Shown: positions 24,801-31,377 of the stretch, piece by piece
Position numbering within the stretch: position 1 is the first letter of the stretch
Layout of the letters: every line of letters begins with the position of its first letter
Source: a bacterium
GTDB lineage: Bacteria; Bacillota; Bacilli; Lactobacillales; Streptococcaceae
Direction of reading: 5' to 3'
Assembly: GCA_905221295.1 (NCBI GenBank)
Contig: CAJNCP010000016.1
Coordinates: 1 to 31,377 of the forward strand
Length of the DNA stretch: 31,377 nt
The notes under the pieces: model-generated
What the model was told of the DNA's origin: nothing
The model's input: only the letters and a program-made list of their open reading frames with translations
Database searches by the model: none
Translations under genes and position numbers: made by a program

Positions 24801-26615
24801 GAAACAGGCGGTGACCTGGCAACAGCACCATTGGGCTTTGACAAGCAACCAACTCTCCTCTACTATCGTACCCAACTACCTGGCAAAGAAATCAGTAACA
24901 CCTTGGCAGTAGCGATTCCGCAGGATGAGAGAAAAATTGCTGCGGTTAGCCTGGAAAAAGGACCTAAGAAGACGGTTTACAAAGAGGGAGAAAAACTTGA
25001 CCTCAGAGGTGGAACACTCCGTGTTCAATACGAAGGGGGACAAGCCGACGAGCTGATTAACCTTACTCACTCAGGTGTGACTGTGTCTGGATACGACGCT
25101 CATCAAAAAGGGGAACAGAAGCTCACGGTCAGCTATCTTGGGCTTCCAGTTACTGGAGACTTGAAGGTACAAGTGACTGGTCAAGATGAAGGGAAGCCGA
25201 AAGAAGTAGCAGGTCTGTACATTACTCAGAAACCGAAAACGGACTATCTAGTAGGAGAGCAACTGGATCTTGCAGAAGGTCGCTTTGGCGTTCTCTATGA
25301 TGATGAGACAGAAGAAAGTCATGCCTTCACGGATCAAGGTGTTGAAATTACGGGCTACGATGCTCAAAAGACTGGTCGTCAAACCTTGACCTTGCATTAT
25401 AAAGGACACACTGTTGAGTTTGATGTCTTGGTTTCTCCAAAAGCAGCTGTCAACGATGAGTACCTCAAACAAGAAATCACTGCTGCCCAAGGCCGTCAGT
25501 CAACCCTTGCCTACACCTTCTCAAGCGAGGACAAACAAGCAGCACTAGTAGAGAAGCTCACTGCAGCCAAAGCTGTAGCAGAAAACCACAATGCTAGTCA
25601 AGAAGAAGTCAACCAGGCTTTGAATGAGTTGAAACAAGCAGGGACAGACTTAGATGGAAATCAACGTTATCAAACTGCTAGAGAAGAACTGGAAGGCTTG
25701 CTCGAATCCGTCCGTGAAAAAGATCCTAAAGCTGAGTTGATTGAACAAGCAGAAACTTTGTTAGCTTCACAAACGCCAACTCCACAAGCTTATGCGGACA
25801 TGAAAGAAAAGCTGAATAAGAAATTAGCTCCTGCAGAAGAAAGTCACCACGTTGGCAGCATGGATCCAAATGAAGTAGCCCCAACAGTTGAAGCTCTCCC
25901 TGAACTAGTTATTGAAACTGAAACAACAGCCTTTGAACGTCAGGAGCGACCAAACTCCGAACTTCTCAAAGGACAACGCCGTGTTGTGCAAGCTGGAGTT
26001 GAAGGCCAAGTTCGTCGCTTTGTAGAAGTAGATACCCAAGGCAAACGCACCCTTCGTTCGACTGAGGTTCTCAAAGAAGCAATCCCAGAAATCACCGAAG
26101 TTGGTACAAAAGTTCTATCGAGCAACCAACCAGCTGAAGGTGTAAAAGATCTAGTTCACGAGAAACCAACTCTTGAAATTGAAGAAAGACCACTTGCCTT
26201 CGAACGTCAAGAACGACTAAATTCAGATCTCCTCAAAGGTCAACGTCGTGTTGTGCAGACAGGAGTTGAAGGCCAAGTTCGTCACTTTGTAGAAGTTGAT
26301 TCCCAAGGTAATCACACCCTTCGTTCGACTGAAGTTCTCAAGGAAGCCCTTCCAGAAATTGTTGAAGTTGGAACGAAAGAAGTGGCGCCAAGTCCAGATA
26401 AACCTCATGCTGATACCCTCTCTAAAGAGCAAAAGGGACTTCCAGCTACACCAAGTACAAATGCTCCAACTGCAGAAGTGCCGGTCAAAGTTGAAGCAGC
26501 AAGCAAACAACTTCCAAATACAGGTACTGAAGTAGATGCAAATCTAGTAGCACTTGGACTTCTTGGAGTTTTAAGTGGTTATGGACTTGTAGCTTGGAAG
26601 AAAAAAGAAGATTAA
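21834..26615 (+). CDS. endoD: Cell-wall-anchored GH85 endo-beta-N-acetylglucosaminidase (EndoD type)
   Basis: The enzyme cuts the chitobiose core of N-glycans, releasing oligosaccharides from host glycoproteins after exoglycosidases trim them. The 1593-residue protein has: YSIRK-type signal peptide (cleavage near A37); a Glu/Lys/Pro-rich linker; the GH85 domain (about 154-620) with the catalytic pair N310 and E312 in YFINQET, equivalent to N335/E337 of S. pneumoniae Endo-D as I recall; a galactose-binding-like (F5/8-type) module at about 798-935; two bacterial Ig-like domains (about 1036-1116, 1122-1200); FIVAR-like helices (about 1209-1330); two G5 domains (about 1354-1431, 1444-1517); LPNTG at 1560 with membrane segment and KKKED tail. 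It stands alone between the Na/Pi gene and a membrane-protein gene, with its own terminator. Confidence 0.94.
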   Translation: MKDLFFEKRCRYSIRKLSIGACSLMIGSALFASPALAEQVAVPETATNTSAQATSINETTNPDTAAIEKQLSETENKVAEQPISENTPAITDLVNEKEEAKPALTEKTEKPAQPTEKEGVKSEEAPQVADNKADKPTLADVPKNEEKSLRPKEIKFDTWEDLLKWEPGAREDDPINRSSVELAKRHRGQLVNEKASRRAKVQALANTNSKAKDHASVGGEEFKAYAFDYWQYLDSMVFWEGLVPTPDVIDAGHRNGVPVYGTLFFNWSNSIADQEKFAAALKQDEDGTFPIARKLVDLAKYYGFDGYFINQETTGELVAPLGEKMRQFMLYTKEYAAKVNHPIKYAWYDAMTYKYGRYHEDGLGDYNYQFMQKEGDKVPADQFFANFNWNKEKNDYSVEMAKWLERSQYDVFAGLELQQGGSYKTKVKWDALLDEKGKLRLSLGLFAPDTITSLGKTGEDYHKNEDIFFTGYQGDPTAQKPADKEWYGIANLVADRTPAVGRTFTTSFNTGHGRKWFVDGKVSKDSEWNYRSVSGVLPTWRWWQTSTGEKLRAEYDFTDAYNGGNSLKFSGDVAGKTDQDVNLYSTKLEVTEKTKLRVAHKGGKGSKVYMAFSTTPDYKFEDAEAWKELTLSDDWTNEEFDLSSLAGKTIYAVKLFFEHEGAVKDYQFNLGQLTISDNHQAPQAPTGLSVVKQSLKNAQEAEAVVQFAGNQDADFYEVYEKDGDNWRLLTGSSASTIYLPKVSRSANATGRTQELKVVAVGKNGLRSEAAMASFNWGMTVQDTTLPRPLAKNIVPGAKVIDSTFPNTEGGEGIEGMLNGTITSLSDKWSSAQLSGSVDIRLTQPRRVVRWVMDHAGAGGESVNDGLMNTKDFDLYYKDADGQWKLAKEVRGNKAHVTDITLDKPITAQDWRLKVITSDNGTPWKAIRIYNWKMYETLDTESQNIPMAKVAARSLGNHQVQLGFSAVPAGATITVYDKADSQTPIATLKSETGGDLATAPLGFDKQPTLLYYRTQLPGKEISNTLAVAIPQDERKIAAVSLEKGPKKTVYKEGEKLDLRGGTLRVQYEGGQADELINLTHSGVTVSGYDAHQKGEQKLTVSYLGLPVTGDLKVQVTGQDEGKPKEVAGLYITQKPKTDYLVGEQLDLAEGRFGVLYDDETEESHAFTDQGVEITGYDAQKTGRQTLTLHYKGHTVEFDVLVSPKAAVNDEYLKQEITAAQGRQSTLAYTFSSEDKQAALVEKLTAAKAVAENHNASQEEVNQALNELKQAGTDLDGNQRYQTAREELEGLLESVREKDPKAELIEQAETLLASQTPTPQAYADMKEKLNKKLAPAEESHHVGSMDPNEVAPTVEALPELVIETETTAFERQERPNSELLKGQRRVVQAGVEGQVRRFVEVDTQGKRTLRSTEVLKEAIPEITEVGTKVLSSNQPAEGVKDLVHEKPTLEIEERPLAFERQERLNSDLLKGQRRVVQTGVEGQVRHFVEVDSQGNHTLRSTEVLKEALPEIVEVGTKEVAPSPDKPHADTLSKEQKGLPATPSTNAPTAEVPVKVEAASKQLPNTGTEVDANLVALGLLGVLSGYGLVAWKKKED
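25935..26385 (+). repeat. Duplicated G5 segment in the GH85 protein
   Basis: The block starting gaacgtca at 25935 recurs at 26202, 267 bases (89 codons) away, with high identity over the G5 domain (common protein pattern FERQER.NS.LLKGQRRVVQ). This is an in-frame duplication. Confidence 0.85.
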
Positions 26616-26653
26616 ACGACTCAAGATTTCTTGATTCGTTTGAGGGAAAAATA

Positions 26654-26691
26654 AAAAAAGATTTGATTCTAACTAGAATCAAATCTTTTTT
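26654..26691. terminator. Bidirectional terminator between the GH85 gene and the membrane-protein gene
   Basis: A perfect 17-bp stem (26654-26670 with 26675-26691), loop aact, has A and T runs on either side. It serves the two convergent genes. Confidence 0.92.
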
Positions 26692-26695
26692 GAGT

Positions 26696-27433
26696 TTAAG
26701 AAGTGAAAATCTTGTTTTTTGGGGGGTAAAATGCATTCCAAATGAATAGGAAGATAAAAATACACCCCCAAGCGTTGCCTGTTCTCTTTTGAATAACGAG
26801 CATACCATAAATCAAGATAAAAACAGACAAGGCCTCTAAAATGGCATGGAGATGAAAGCTAATCATCCCATGAATCATCAGACAAATCAGAGCACAAGTT
26901 AGGGTTCCGTAATCAAGCCAAGTTTGATGTGATGGAAAGCGACAGTTGATTTTGTTTGCAATGACAACATAATTAAAACCTTCCCAGAATCCCCAAACAA
27001 GAGCAGTGAAGAGAAAGCCCAAGACATTTGTTGGGAAAGGACTTGTGAGAATTTCTTTGGCAATGAGGATGGATTGAAAAGGGAGATAGGAATGAAGCTG
27101 TCCTCTACTGATGAGAAAAAGAAGTAAGGGGAGACAGATAATAGCCGTCTGAATGAGGGTTGGGAGGAAGTGTTTAGCTAGCAAACCATATTGTCTCCAG
27201 CTTTCTTTTCTTCGAATCATTACCACGCTCGTCCCCAATCCAGCAACACAAAACTGAAGAGTTGCGAGAAAAAGAAGACGAATCCAGATAGGAAACTCTG
27301 TTTGGTGAGAGAAATCAAGTATTTGTTTTTGGAAAAGGAGATATCCTATAAACGAAAGAATTGTCAAAATGGCAATGATATTGAGGTCTTGATCGGCTTC
27401 TTTTTGCTTAACTGTCAGAGTATTTTTCATCAT
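26696..27433 (-). CDS. Polytopic membrane protein, CPBP (CAAX protease-like) variant
   Basis: The 245-residue protein has six or more hydrophobic helices. The region FTALVWGFWEGFNYVVIANK (about residues 145-165), the later LICLMIHGM and NAWGCIFIFLFIWNAFYP resemble the three motif regions of CPBP/Abi intramembrane proteins, but the canonical EExxxR is WEGFNY here and the third His is absent, so protease activity is doubtful. Such proteins are sometimes linked to bacteriocin self-immunity; no such neighbour is present. Ribosome site AAGGAG precedes two adjacent ATGs; I take the first (27433). It is transcribed away from pgk. Confidence 0.6.
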   Translation of the reverse strand: MMKNTLTVKQKEADQDLNIIAILTILSFIGYLLFQKQILDFSHQTEFPIWIRLLFLATLQFCVAGLGTSVVMIRRKESWRQYGLLAKHFLPTLIQTAIICLPLLLFLISRGQLHSYLPFQSILIAKEILTSPFPTNVLGFLFTALVWGFWEGFNYVVIANKINCRFPSHQTWLDYGTLTCALICLMIHGMISFHLHAILEALSVFILIYGMLVIQKRTGNAWGCIFIFLFIWNAFYPPKNKIFTS

Positions 27434-27457
27434 TTAGAGCTCCTTATCTTATTTCTT

Positions 27458-27486
27458 ATTATAAAATAATAAAAAATAAAGAGCAA
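27458..27486 (-). promoter_or_regulatory. Promoter of the CPBP-like gene
   Basis: On the minus strand TTGCTC (27481-27486), a 17-base spacer and a perfect TATAAT (27458-27463) lie about 25 bases before the ATG. Confidence 0.65.
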
Positions 27487-27535
27487 TAAAGAACTCGAAA
27501 AGTTTGGGGTTTTTCTATCTCTTTTGCTGATTTTG

Positions 27536-27544
27536 TGATATAAT
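27536..27544 (+). promoter_or_regulatory. Extended -10 promoter of pgk
   Basis: TGA followed by a perfect TATAAT (27539-27544) forms an extended -10. A GGAG ribosome site (27565-27568) is nine bases before the pgk ATG. Confidence 0.75.
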
Positions 27545-27577
27545 TAACACGTATAAAAAAAGAAGGAGTCATATCTA

Positions 27578-28777
27578 ATGGCAAAATTGACTGTTAAAGA
27601 CGTTGACTTGAAAGGGAAAAAAGTTCTCGTTCGTGTTGACTTCAACGTACCTGTTAAAGATGGCGTGATTACCAACGACAACCGTATCACTGCAGCTCTT
27701 CCAACTATCAAGTACATCCTTGAGCAAGGTGGACGTGCAATCCTCTTCTCTCACCTTGGACGTGTAAAAGAAGAAGCAGATAAAGAAGGTAAATCACTTG
27801 CTCCTGTAGCTGCTGACTTGGCTGCTAAATTGGGACAAGAAGTTAAATTTATCCCAGGTGTTACACGTGGTGCTGAATTGGAAGCCGCTGTTAACGCTCT
27901 TGAAGATGGACAAGTTCTCTTGGTTGAAAACACTCGTTTCGAAGATGTTGATGGCAAGAAAGAATCTAAAAACGATCCTGAACTTGGTAAATACTGGGCA
28001 TCACTTGGAGATGGCATCTTCGTAAACGATGCATTCGGTACAGCTCACCGTGCACACGCATCTAACGTAGGTATCTCAGCAAACGTTGAAAAAGCAGTTG
28101 CTGGTTTCCTTCTTGAAAACGAAATTGCTTACATCAAAGAAGCAGTTGAAGCTCCAGAACGCCCATTCGTAGCCATCCTTGGTGGTTCAAAAGTATCAGA
28201 CAAGATCGGTGTTATCGAAAACTTGCTTGAAAAAGCTGATAAAGTCCTTATCGGTGGTGGGATGACTTACACATTCTACAAAGCTCAAGGTATCGAAATC
28301 GGTAACTCACTTGTAGAAGAAGACAAATTGGATGTCGCAAAATCTCTTCTTGAAAAAGCAAACGGCAAATTGATCTTGCCAGTTGACTCAAAAGAAGCAA
28401 ACGCATTTGCTGACTACACTGAAGTGAAAGACACTGAAGGTGAAGCAGTTGATCCTGGATTCCTTGGTTTGGATATCGGTCCAAAATCTATCGCTAAATT
28501 CGATCAAGAATTGACTGGTGCGAAGACAGTTGTATGGAACGGACCAATGGGTGTATTTGAAAACCCAGACTTCCAAGCTGGTACAATCGGTGTCATGGAC
28601 GCTATCGTGAAACAACCAGGTGTGAAATCAATCATCGGTGGTGGTGACTCAGCTGCCGCAGCTATCAACCTTGGTCGTGCAGACAAGTTCTCATGGATCT
28701 CTACTGGTGGTGGAGCATCAATGGAACTCCTCGAGGGTAAAGTTCTTCCAGGATTGGCAGCACTTACAGAAAAATAA
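27578..28777 (+). CDS. pgk: Phosphoglycerate kinase
   Basis: Pgk makes ATP and 3-phosphoglycerate from 1,3-bisphosphoglycerate and ADP in glycolysis. The 399-residue sequence contains the family signature [13 protein letters not shown], the basic-patch [19 protein letters not shown], the hinge region [12 protein letters not shown], and the nucleotide site GGGDSAAA with the terminal [14 protein letters not shown]. Codon use is strongly biased to a small set (for example gaa, aaa, gct, ggt), as expected for one of the most abundant streptococcal proteins. Monocistronic, with its own extended -10 promoter and terminator. Confidence 0.98.
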   Translation: MAKLTVKDVDLKGKKVLVRVDFNVPVKDGVITNDNRITAALPTIKYILEQGGRAILFSHLGRVKEEADKEGKSLAPVAADLAAKLGQEVKFIPGVTRGAELEAAVNALEDGQVLLVENTRFEDVDGKKESKNDPELGKYWASLGDGIFVNDAFGTAHRAHASNVGISANVEKAVAGFLLENEIAYIKEAVEAPERPFVAILGGSKVSDKIGVIENLLEKADKVLIGGGMTYTFYKAQGIEIGNSLVEEDKLDVAKSLLEKANGKLILPVDSKEANAFADYTEVKDTEGEAVDPGFLGLDIGPKSIAKFDQELTGAKTVVWNGPMGVFENPDFQAGTIGVMDAIVKQPGVKSIIGGGDSAAAAINLGRADKFSWISTGGGASMELLEGKVLPGLAALTEK

Positions 28778-28797
28778 GCTTTCGTAAATGAAACGAT

Positions 28798-28825
28798 AAA
28801 AAGAGGAACTTTGTTTCCTCTTTTT
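28798..28825 (+). terminator. Rho-independent terminator of pgk
   Basis: An 11-bp stem (aaaaagaggaa / ttcctcttttt) with loop ctttgt lies 20 bases after the stop. Confidence 0.88.
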
Positions 28826-28860
28826 CTTGTAGCTTGAATTAAAAACGTTTCCTGCTGATT

Positions 28861-28889
28861 TTGACTCATAAAATTAACTGATTTATGAT
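28861..28889 (+). promoter_or_regulatory. Promoter of the ArAE-like membrane protein gene
   Basis: TTGACT (28861-28866), 17 bases, TATGAT (28884-28889). The predicted start near 28896 lies downstream of the first in-frame ATG (28893), so translation should use ATG 28917. Confidence 0.7.
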
Positions 28890-28916
28890 AAAATGGAAAT
28901 AGAAAGTTTTGAGATT

Positions 28917-29444
28917 ATGGGTTATTTTAAAAAATATAAATTTGATAAGTCACAGTTCAAGCTTGGTCTACGAACCTTTAAAACCGGAATTGCTGTTTTT
29001 TTAGTTCTCTTGATTTTTGGATTTTTTGGTTGGAAGGGGCTTCAAATTGGGGCTTTGACAGCGGTCTTCAGTCTACGAGAAAGTTTTGATAAGAGCGTCC
29101 ATTTTGGAACTTCACGCATTCTAGGAAACAGTATCGGAGGTTTTTATGCTCTTGTCTTTTTCCTCTTAAATACCTTATTTCAAGAAGCCTTTTGGGTGAC
29201 CTTGCTGATTGTGCCAATTTGCACCATGTTAACCATTATGACAAATGTCGCCATGAACAATAAGGCGGGAGTTATTGGTGGTGTAGCAGCTATGTTAATC
29301 ATTACCCTATCGATACCGAGCGGGGAGACAATTTTGTACGTGTTTGCGCGTGTATTTGAAACTTTTATGGGTGTTTTTGTCGCAATACTCGTAAATTATG
29401 ATATTGATCGCTTCAGAAATCTTTTTGAGAAAAAAAGAAAATAA
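28917..29444 (+). CDS. Aromatic acid exporter-like (ArAE/FUSC, DUF939-type) membrane protein
   Basis: The 175-residue product (MGYFKKYKF...) has a basic N-terminus, then hydrophobic segments (TGIAVFLVLLIFGFFGWKGL; AFWVTLLIVPICTMLTIMTN; GVIGGVAAMLIITLSI; FETFMGVFVAILV) and a charged end. The pattern 'GLRTFKTGIAV..., AVFSLRESFDKSVHFGTSRILGN...GG, NYDID' is that of the N-terminal membrane half of ArAE_1/FUSC proteins; the long cytoplasmic half of classical members is absent. Substrate unknown. ATG 28893 is rejected because it falls before the predicted transcription start. It sits between pgk and glnR, as in pneumococcus by memory. Confidence 0.8.
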   Translation: MGYFKKYKFDKSQFKLGLRTFKTGIAVFLVLLIFGFFGWKGLQIGALTAVFSLRESFDKSVHFGTSRILGNSIGGFYALVFFLLNTLFQEAFWVTLLIVPICTMLTIMTNVAMNNKAGVIGGVAAMLIITLSIPSGETILYVFARVFETFMGVFVAILVNYDIDRFRNLFEKKRK

Positions 29445-29462
29445 TGTTATATTTTATGACAT
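29445..29462 (+). promoter_or_regulatory. glnR: GlnR operator upstream of glnRA
   Basis: TGTTATATTTTATGACAT fits the GlnR/TnrA box TGTNAN7TNACA exactly. It ends six bases before the -35 hexamer of the glnR promoter, a position from which GlnR autorepresses. Confidence 0.88.
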
Positions 29463-29468
29463 TATTCA

Positions 29469-29497
29469 TTGACGTATATCTTTTTTTAGACTATAAT
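29469..29497 (+). promoter_or_regulatory. Promoter of glnR-glnA
   Basis: TTGACG (29469-29474), 17 bases, perfect TATAAT (29492-29497). Ribosome site AGAAGGAA precedes the glnR ATG at 29521. Confidence 0.88.
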
Positions 29498-29520
29498 AGA
29501 CAGAAAGAAGGAAATTGTAA

Positions 29521-29877
29521 ATGAAGGAAAGAGAATTTCGCCGAAATATGGCTGTTTTTCCTATCGGCAGTGTGATGAAGTTGACCGATCTATCGGCGCG
29601 TCAGATTCGTTATTATGAAGATCAAGAGTTGATAAAGCCTGATCGAAACGAAGGGAACCGTCGCATGTATTCTTTGAATGACATGGATCGTCTACTTGAA
29701 ATCAAAGATTATATCTCTGAAGGTCATAATATTGCTGCGATTAAGAAAAAATATGCTGAACGCGAGGCGAAGTCCAAGAAAGCCGTGAGTCAGACGGAAG
29801 TGCGTCGCGCACTCCACAATGAACTCCTCCAGCAGGGGCGCTTTGCTTCAGTACGGTCACCCTTTGGTCGCGGTTAG
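29521..29877 (+). CDS. glnR: MerR-family nitrogen repressor GlnR
   Basis: GlnR represses glutamine synthetase, glutamine transport and gdhA genes when glutamine is plentiful; DNA binding is enhanced by feedback-inhibited GlnA. The 118-residue protein has the MerR winged helix (about 15-85): MKLTDLSARQIRYYEDQELI, then NEGNRRMYSLNDMDRLLEIK. A short basic C-terminal tail corresponds to the autoinhibitory, GlnA-contacting part in B. subtilis. The operator upstream fits autoregulation. glnA begins 38 bases after the stop, one operon. Confidence 0.96.
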   Translation: MKEREFRRNMAVFPIGSVMKLTDLSARQIRYYEDQELIKPDRNEGNRRMYSLNDMDRLLEIKDYISEGHNIAAIKKKYAEREAKSKKAVSQTEVRRALHNELLQQGRFASVRSPFGRG

Positions 29878-29915
29878 GCAATCGCAAGTAGTCATATATA
29901 TTAAGGAGAAAACCC

Positions 29916-31262
29916 ATGCCAATCACAGCTGCAGATATTCGTCGTGAAGTCAAGGAAAAAAATGTTACCTTTATCCGTCTCATGTTTTCAGATATTCTGG
30001 GAACCATGAAAAACGTCGAAATTCCTGCTACAGATGAACAGTTAGATAAGGTCTTGTCAAACAAAGCCATGTTTGATGGCTCTTCTATTGAAGGTTTTGT
30101 ACGTATCAATGAGTCAGATATGTACTTGTACCCAGACTTGGATACATGGACAGTCTTCCCATGGGGAGATGAAAATGGAAGTGTTGCAGGTTTGATCTGT
30201 GATGTCTATACAACAGAAGGCGAACCATTTGCAGGTGACCCTCGTGGTAATTTGAAGCGTGCACTTCGTCATATGGAAGAAGTAGGATTCAAATCCTTCA
30301 ACCTTGGTCCAGAACCAGAATTCTTCCTATTTAAACTCGATGAAAATGGGGATCCGACTCTTGAGGTAAATGATAAGGGTGGCTACTTTGATTTGGCACC
30401 TACTGACCTTGCAGACAATACGCGTCGTGAGATTGTGAATGTCTTGACCAAAATGGGATTTGAAGTAGAAGCGAGTCACCACGAGGTTGCGGTTGGACAA
30501 CACGAGATTGACTTCAAGTACGATGAAGTTCTCCGTGCTTGTGATAAGATTCAAATCTTTAAGCTTGTTGTTAAAACCATTGCTCGCAAACATGGCCTTT
30601 ACGCAACCTTTATGGCGAAACCAAAATTTGGTATTGCTGGATCAGGTATGCACTGTAATATGTCCTTGTTTGATGCAGAAGGAAATAATGCCTTCTTTGA
30701 TCCAAATGATCCAAAAGGAATGCAGTTGTCAGAAACGGCCTACCATTTCCTTGGTGGTTTGATCAAGCATGCTTACAACTATACTGCTATCATGAACCCA
30801 ACAGTTAACTCATACAAACGTTTGGTTCCAGGTTATGAAGCGCCTGTTTACATTGCTTGGGCTGGTCGTAACCGTTCGCCACTTGTGCGCGTACCGGCTT
30901 CACGCGGTATGGGAACTCGTCTTGAGTTGCGTTCAGTAGATCCGATGGCAAACCCATACATCGCTATGGCTGTTCTTTTGGAAGTTGGTTTGCATGGTAT
31001 TGAAAACAAAATCGAAGCACCAGCTCCTATCGAAGAAAATATCTACATCATGACAGCAGAAGAGCGTAAGGAAGCTGGAATCACTGATCTTCCATCAACT
31101 CTTCATAACGCCTTGAAAGCTTTGACAGAAGATGAAGTGGTCAAGGCAGCCCTAGGTGAACACATCTACACTAGCTTCCTTGAAGCCAAACGTATCGAGT
31201 GGGCTAGCTATGCGACCTTTGTTTCACAATGGGAAGTTGATAATTATCTAGACCTTTACTAA
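29916..31262 (+). CDS. glnA: Type I glutamine synthetase GlnA
   Basis: GlnA makes glutamine from glutamate, ammonia and ATP as a dodecamer; in Firmicutes the feedback-inhibited enzyme also acts as chaperone of GlnR. The 448-residue length is that of the GSI-alpha type, which lacks the adenylylation site insertion. Motifs: [10 protein letters not shown] (52-61), GPEPEFFLF, the metal-site [40 protein letters not shown], the ATP-site NRSPLVRVP and [13 protein letters not shown]. Ribosome site AAGGAG at 29903-29908. A terminator follows 9 bases after the stop, then an IS end. Confidence 0.98.
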   Translation: MPITAADIRREVKEKNVTFIRLMFSDILGTMKNVEIPATDEQLDKVLSNKAMFDGSSIEGFVRINESDMYLYPDLDTWTVFPWGDENGSVAGLICDVYTTEGEPFAGDPRGNLKRALRHMEEVGFKSFNLGPEPEFFLFKLDENGDPTLEVNDKGGYFDLAPTDLADNTRREIVNVLTKMGFEVEASHHEVAVGQHEIDFKYDEVLRACDKIQIFKLVVKTIARKHGLYATFMAKPKFGIAGSGMHCNMSLFDAEGNNAFFDPNDPKGMQLSETAYHFLGGLIKHAYNYTAIMNPTVNSYKRLVPGYEAPVYIAWAGRNRSPLVRVPASRGMGTRLELRSVDPMANPYIAMAVLLEVGLHGIENKIEAPAPIEENIYIMTAEERKEAGITDLPSTLHNALKALTEDEVVKAALGEHIYTSFLEAKRIEWASYATFVSQWEVDNYLDLY

Positions 31263-31270
31263 TATAGAAG

Positions 31271-31297
31271 AAAGATTGCCTGAGGGTAGTCTTTTTT
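31271..31297 (+). terminator. Rho-independent terminator of glnRA
   Basis: A 10-bp stem with two wobble pairs (aaagattgcc / ggtagtcttt), loop tgag, is followed by a T run ending at 31297. The ISL3 end begins at 31299. Confidence 0.85.
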
Positions 31298-31298
31298 C

Positions 31299-31377
31299 GG
31301 CTCTTTGTCAACTGTAGTGGGTTGAAGTCAGCTAAGATCGAGAAAGGATGAATTTCGTCCTTTCTTTTTTGATGTTC
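31299..31377 (-). mobile_element. End of a second ISL3-family insertion sequence, continuing outside the window
   Basis: The first 37 bases (31299-31335) equal 958-994. On the minus strand the frame ending in TAG at 31332-31334 reads NIKKERTKFILSRS, homologous to the C-terminus of the transposase remnant at 991 (NIKMEKTAIVLSRC) and matching intact ISL3/IS1167 proteins more closely. A GC-poor hairpin (about 31341-31365, agaaagga / tccttttct-like arms) lies inside. Confidence 0.85.
31332..31377 (-). CDS. ISL3-family transposase, last 14 codons (partial)
   Basis: Only the C-terminal end is in the window (NIKKERTKFILSRS then TAG at 31332-31334). The visible codons are undamaged, so this copy could be intact; its N-terminus lies beyond 31377. 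The stop lies inside the element's terminal sequence. Confidence 0.75.
   Translation of the reverse strand, partial: NIKKERTKFILSRS

Overview
The window is low-GC Gram-positive chromosome from a streptococcus of the mitis/oralis/pneumoniae group. The evidence is the gene content and order (rsmH-ftsL-pbp2x-mraY; murI to yidD; a GH85 endoglycosidase next to pgk and glnR-glnA), YSIRK-type signal peptides, LPxTG sortase signals, and ISL3-family insertion-sequence ends of the kind common in pneumococcus and relatives. The synteny is a patchwork: blocks that I recall as far apart in S. pneumoniae TIGR4 lie side by side here. A commensal relative (S. mitis, S. oralis, S. infantis or similar) therefore fits better than pneumococcus itself. 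No tRNA, rRNA, CRISPR or prophage genes were seen.

Layout. 1-882: C-terminal end of a large LPxTG surface protein with a nested Pro-Glu-Lys repeat and a G5 domain. 927-2098: a terminator, then a degenerate chimeric insertion sequence (ISL3-type C-terminus, IS30-like N-terminus) and a possible gene remnant. 2087-6606: division and wall cluster rsmH, ftsL, pbp2x, mraY. 6676-11799 (minus): a 1707-residue surface GH95 alpha-L-fucosidase with its own promoter and a catabolite (cre) site. 12131-12376: small YneF membrane protein. 12582-18294: tight operon murI, RdgB/HAM1 fusion, YfcE-like phosphodiesterase, CBS-pair protein, inactive-looking XerD-like protein, scpA, scpB, rluB, yidD. 18409-19790: pepA and a small immunity-like helical protein. 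19887-21518 (minus): Na/Pi cotransporter with a PhoU-like tail. 21834-26615: surface GH85 endo-beta-N-acetylglucosaminidase (EndoD type), also with a cre-like promoter. 26696-27433 (minus): polytopic CPBP-like membrane protein. 27578-28777: pgk. 28917-29444: ArAE/FUSC-like membrane protein. 29521-31262: glnR-glnA behind a near-perfect GlnR box. 31299-31377: end of a second ISL3 copy that runs out of the window.

How the genes fit together. Three cell-wall-anchored proteins are present. Two are glycosidases expected to act on host glycans: terminal fucose removal by GH95 and N-glycan core cleavage by GH85. Their promoters have the same architecture (TTGACA, 16 bp, TAGAAT) plus a cre-like site, which suggests shared carbon catabolite control. 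The other genes are housekeeping: peptidoglycan synthesis and division, chromosome condensation (ScpAB), nucleotide-pool sanitation, glycolysis and nitrogen assimilation.

Most unusual observations: both ISL3 ends abut the T-tract of a Rho-independent terminator; the first element is a chimera whose start codon and ribosome site lie in an inverted repeat; the promoter of rsmH leaves almost no leader; and hairpins plus a 15-codon upstream ORF precede murI. No clearly new multi-gene system is visible.
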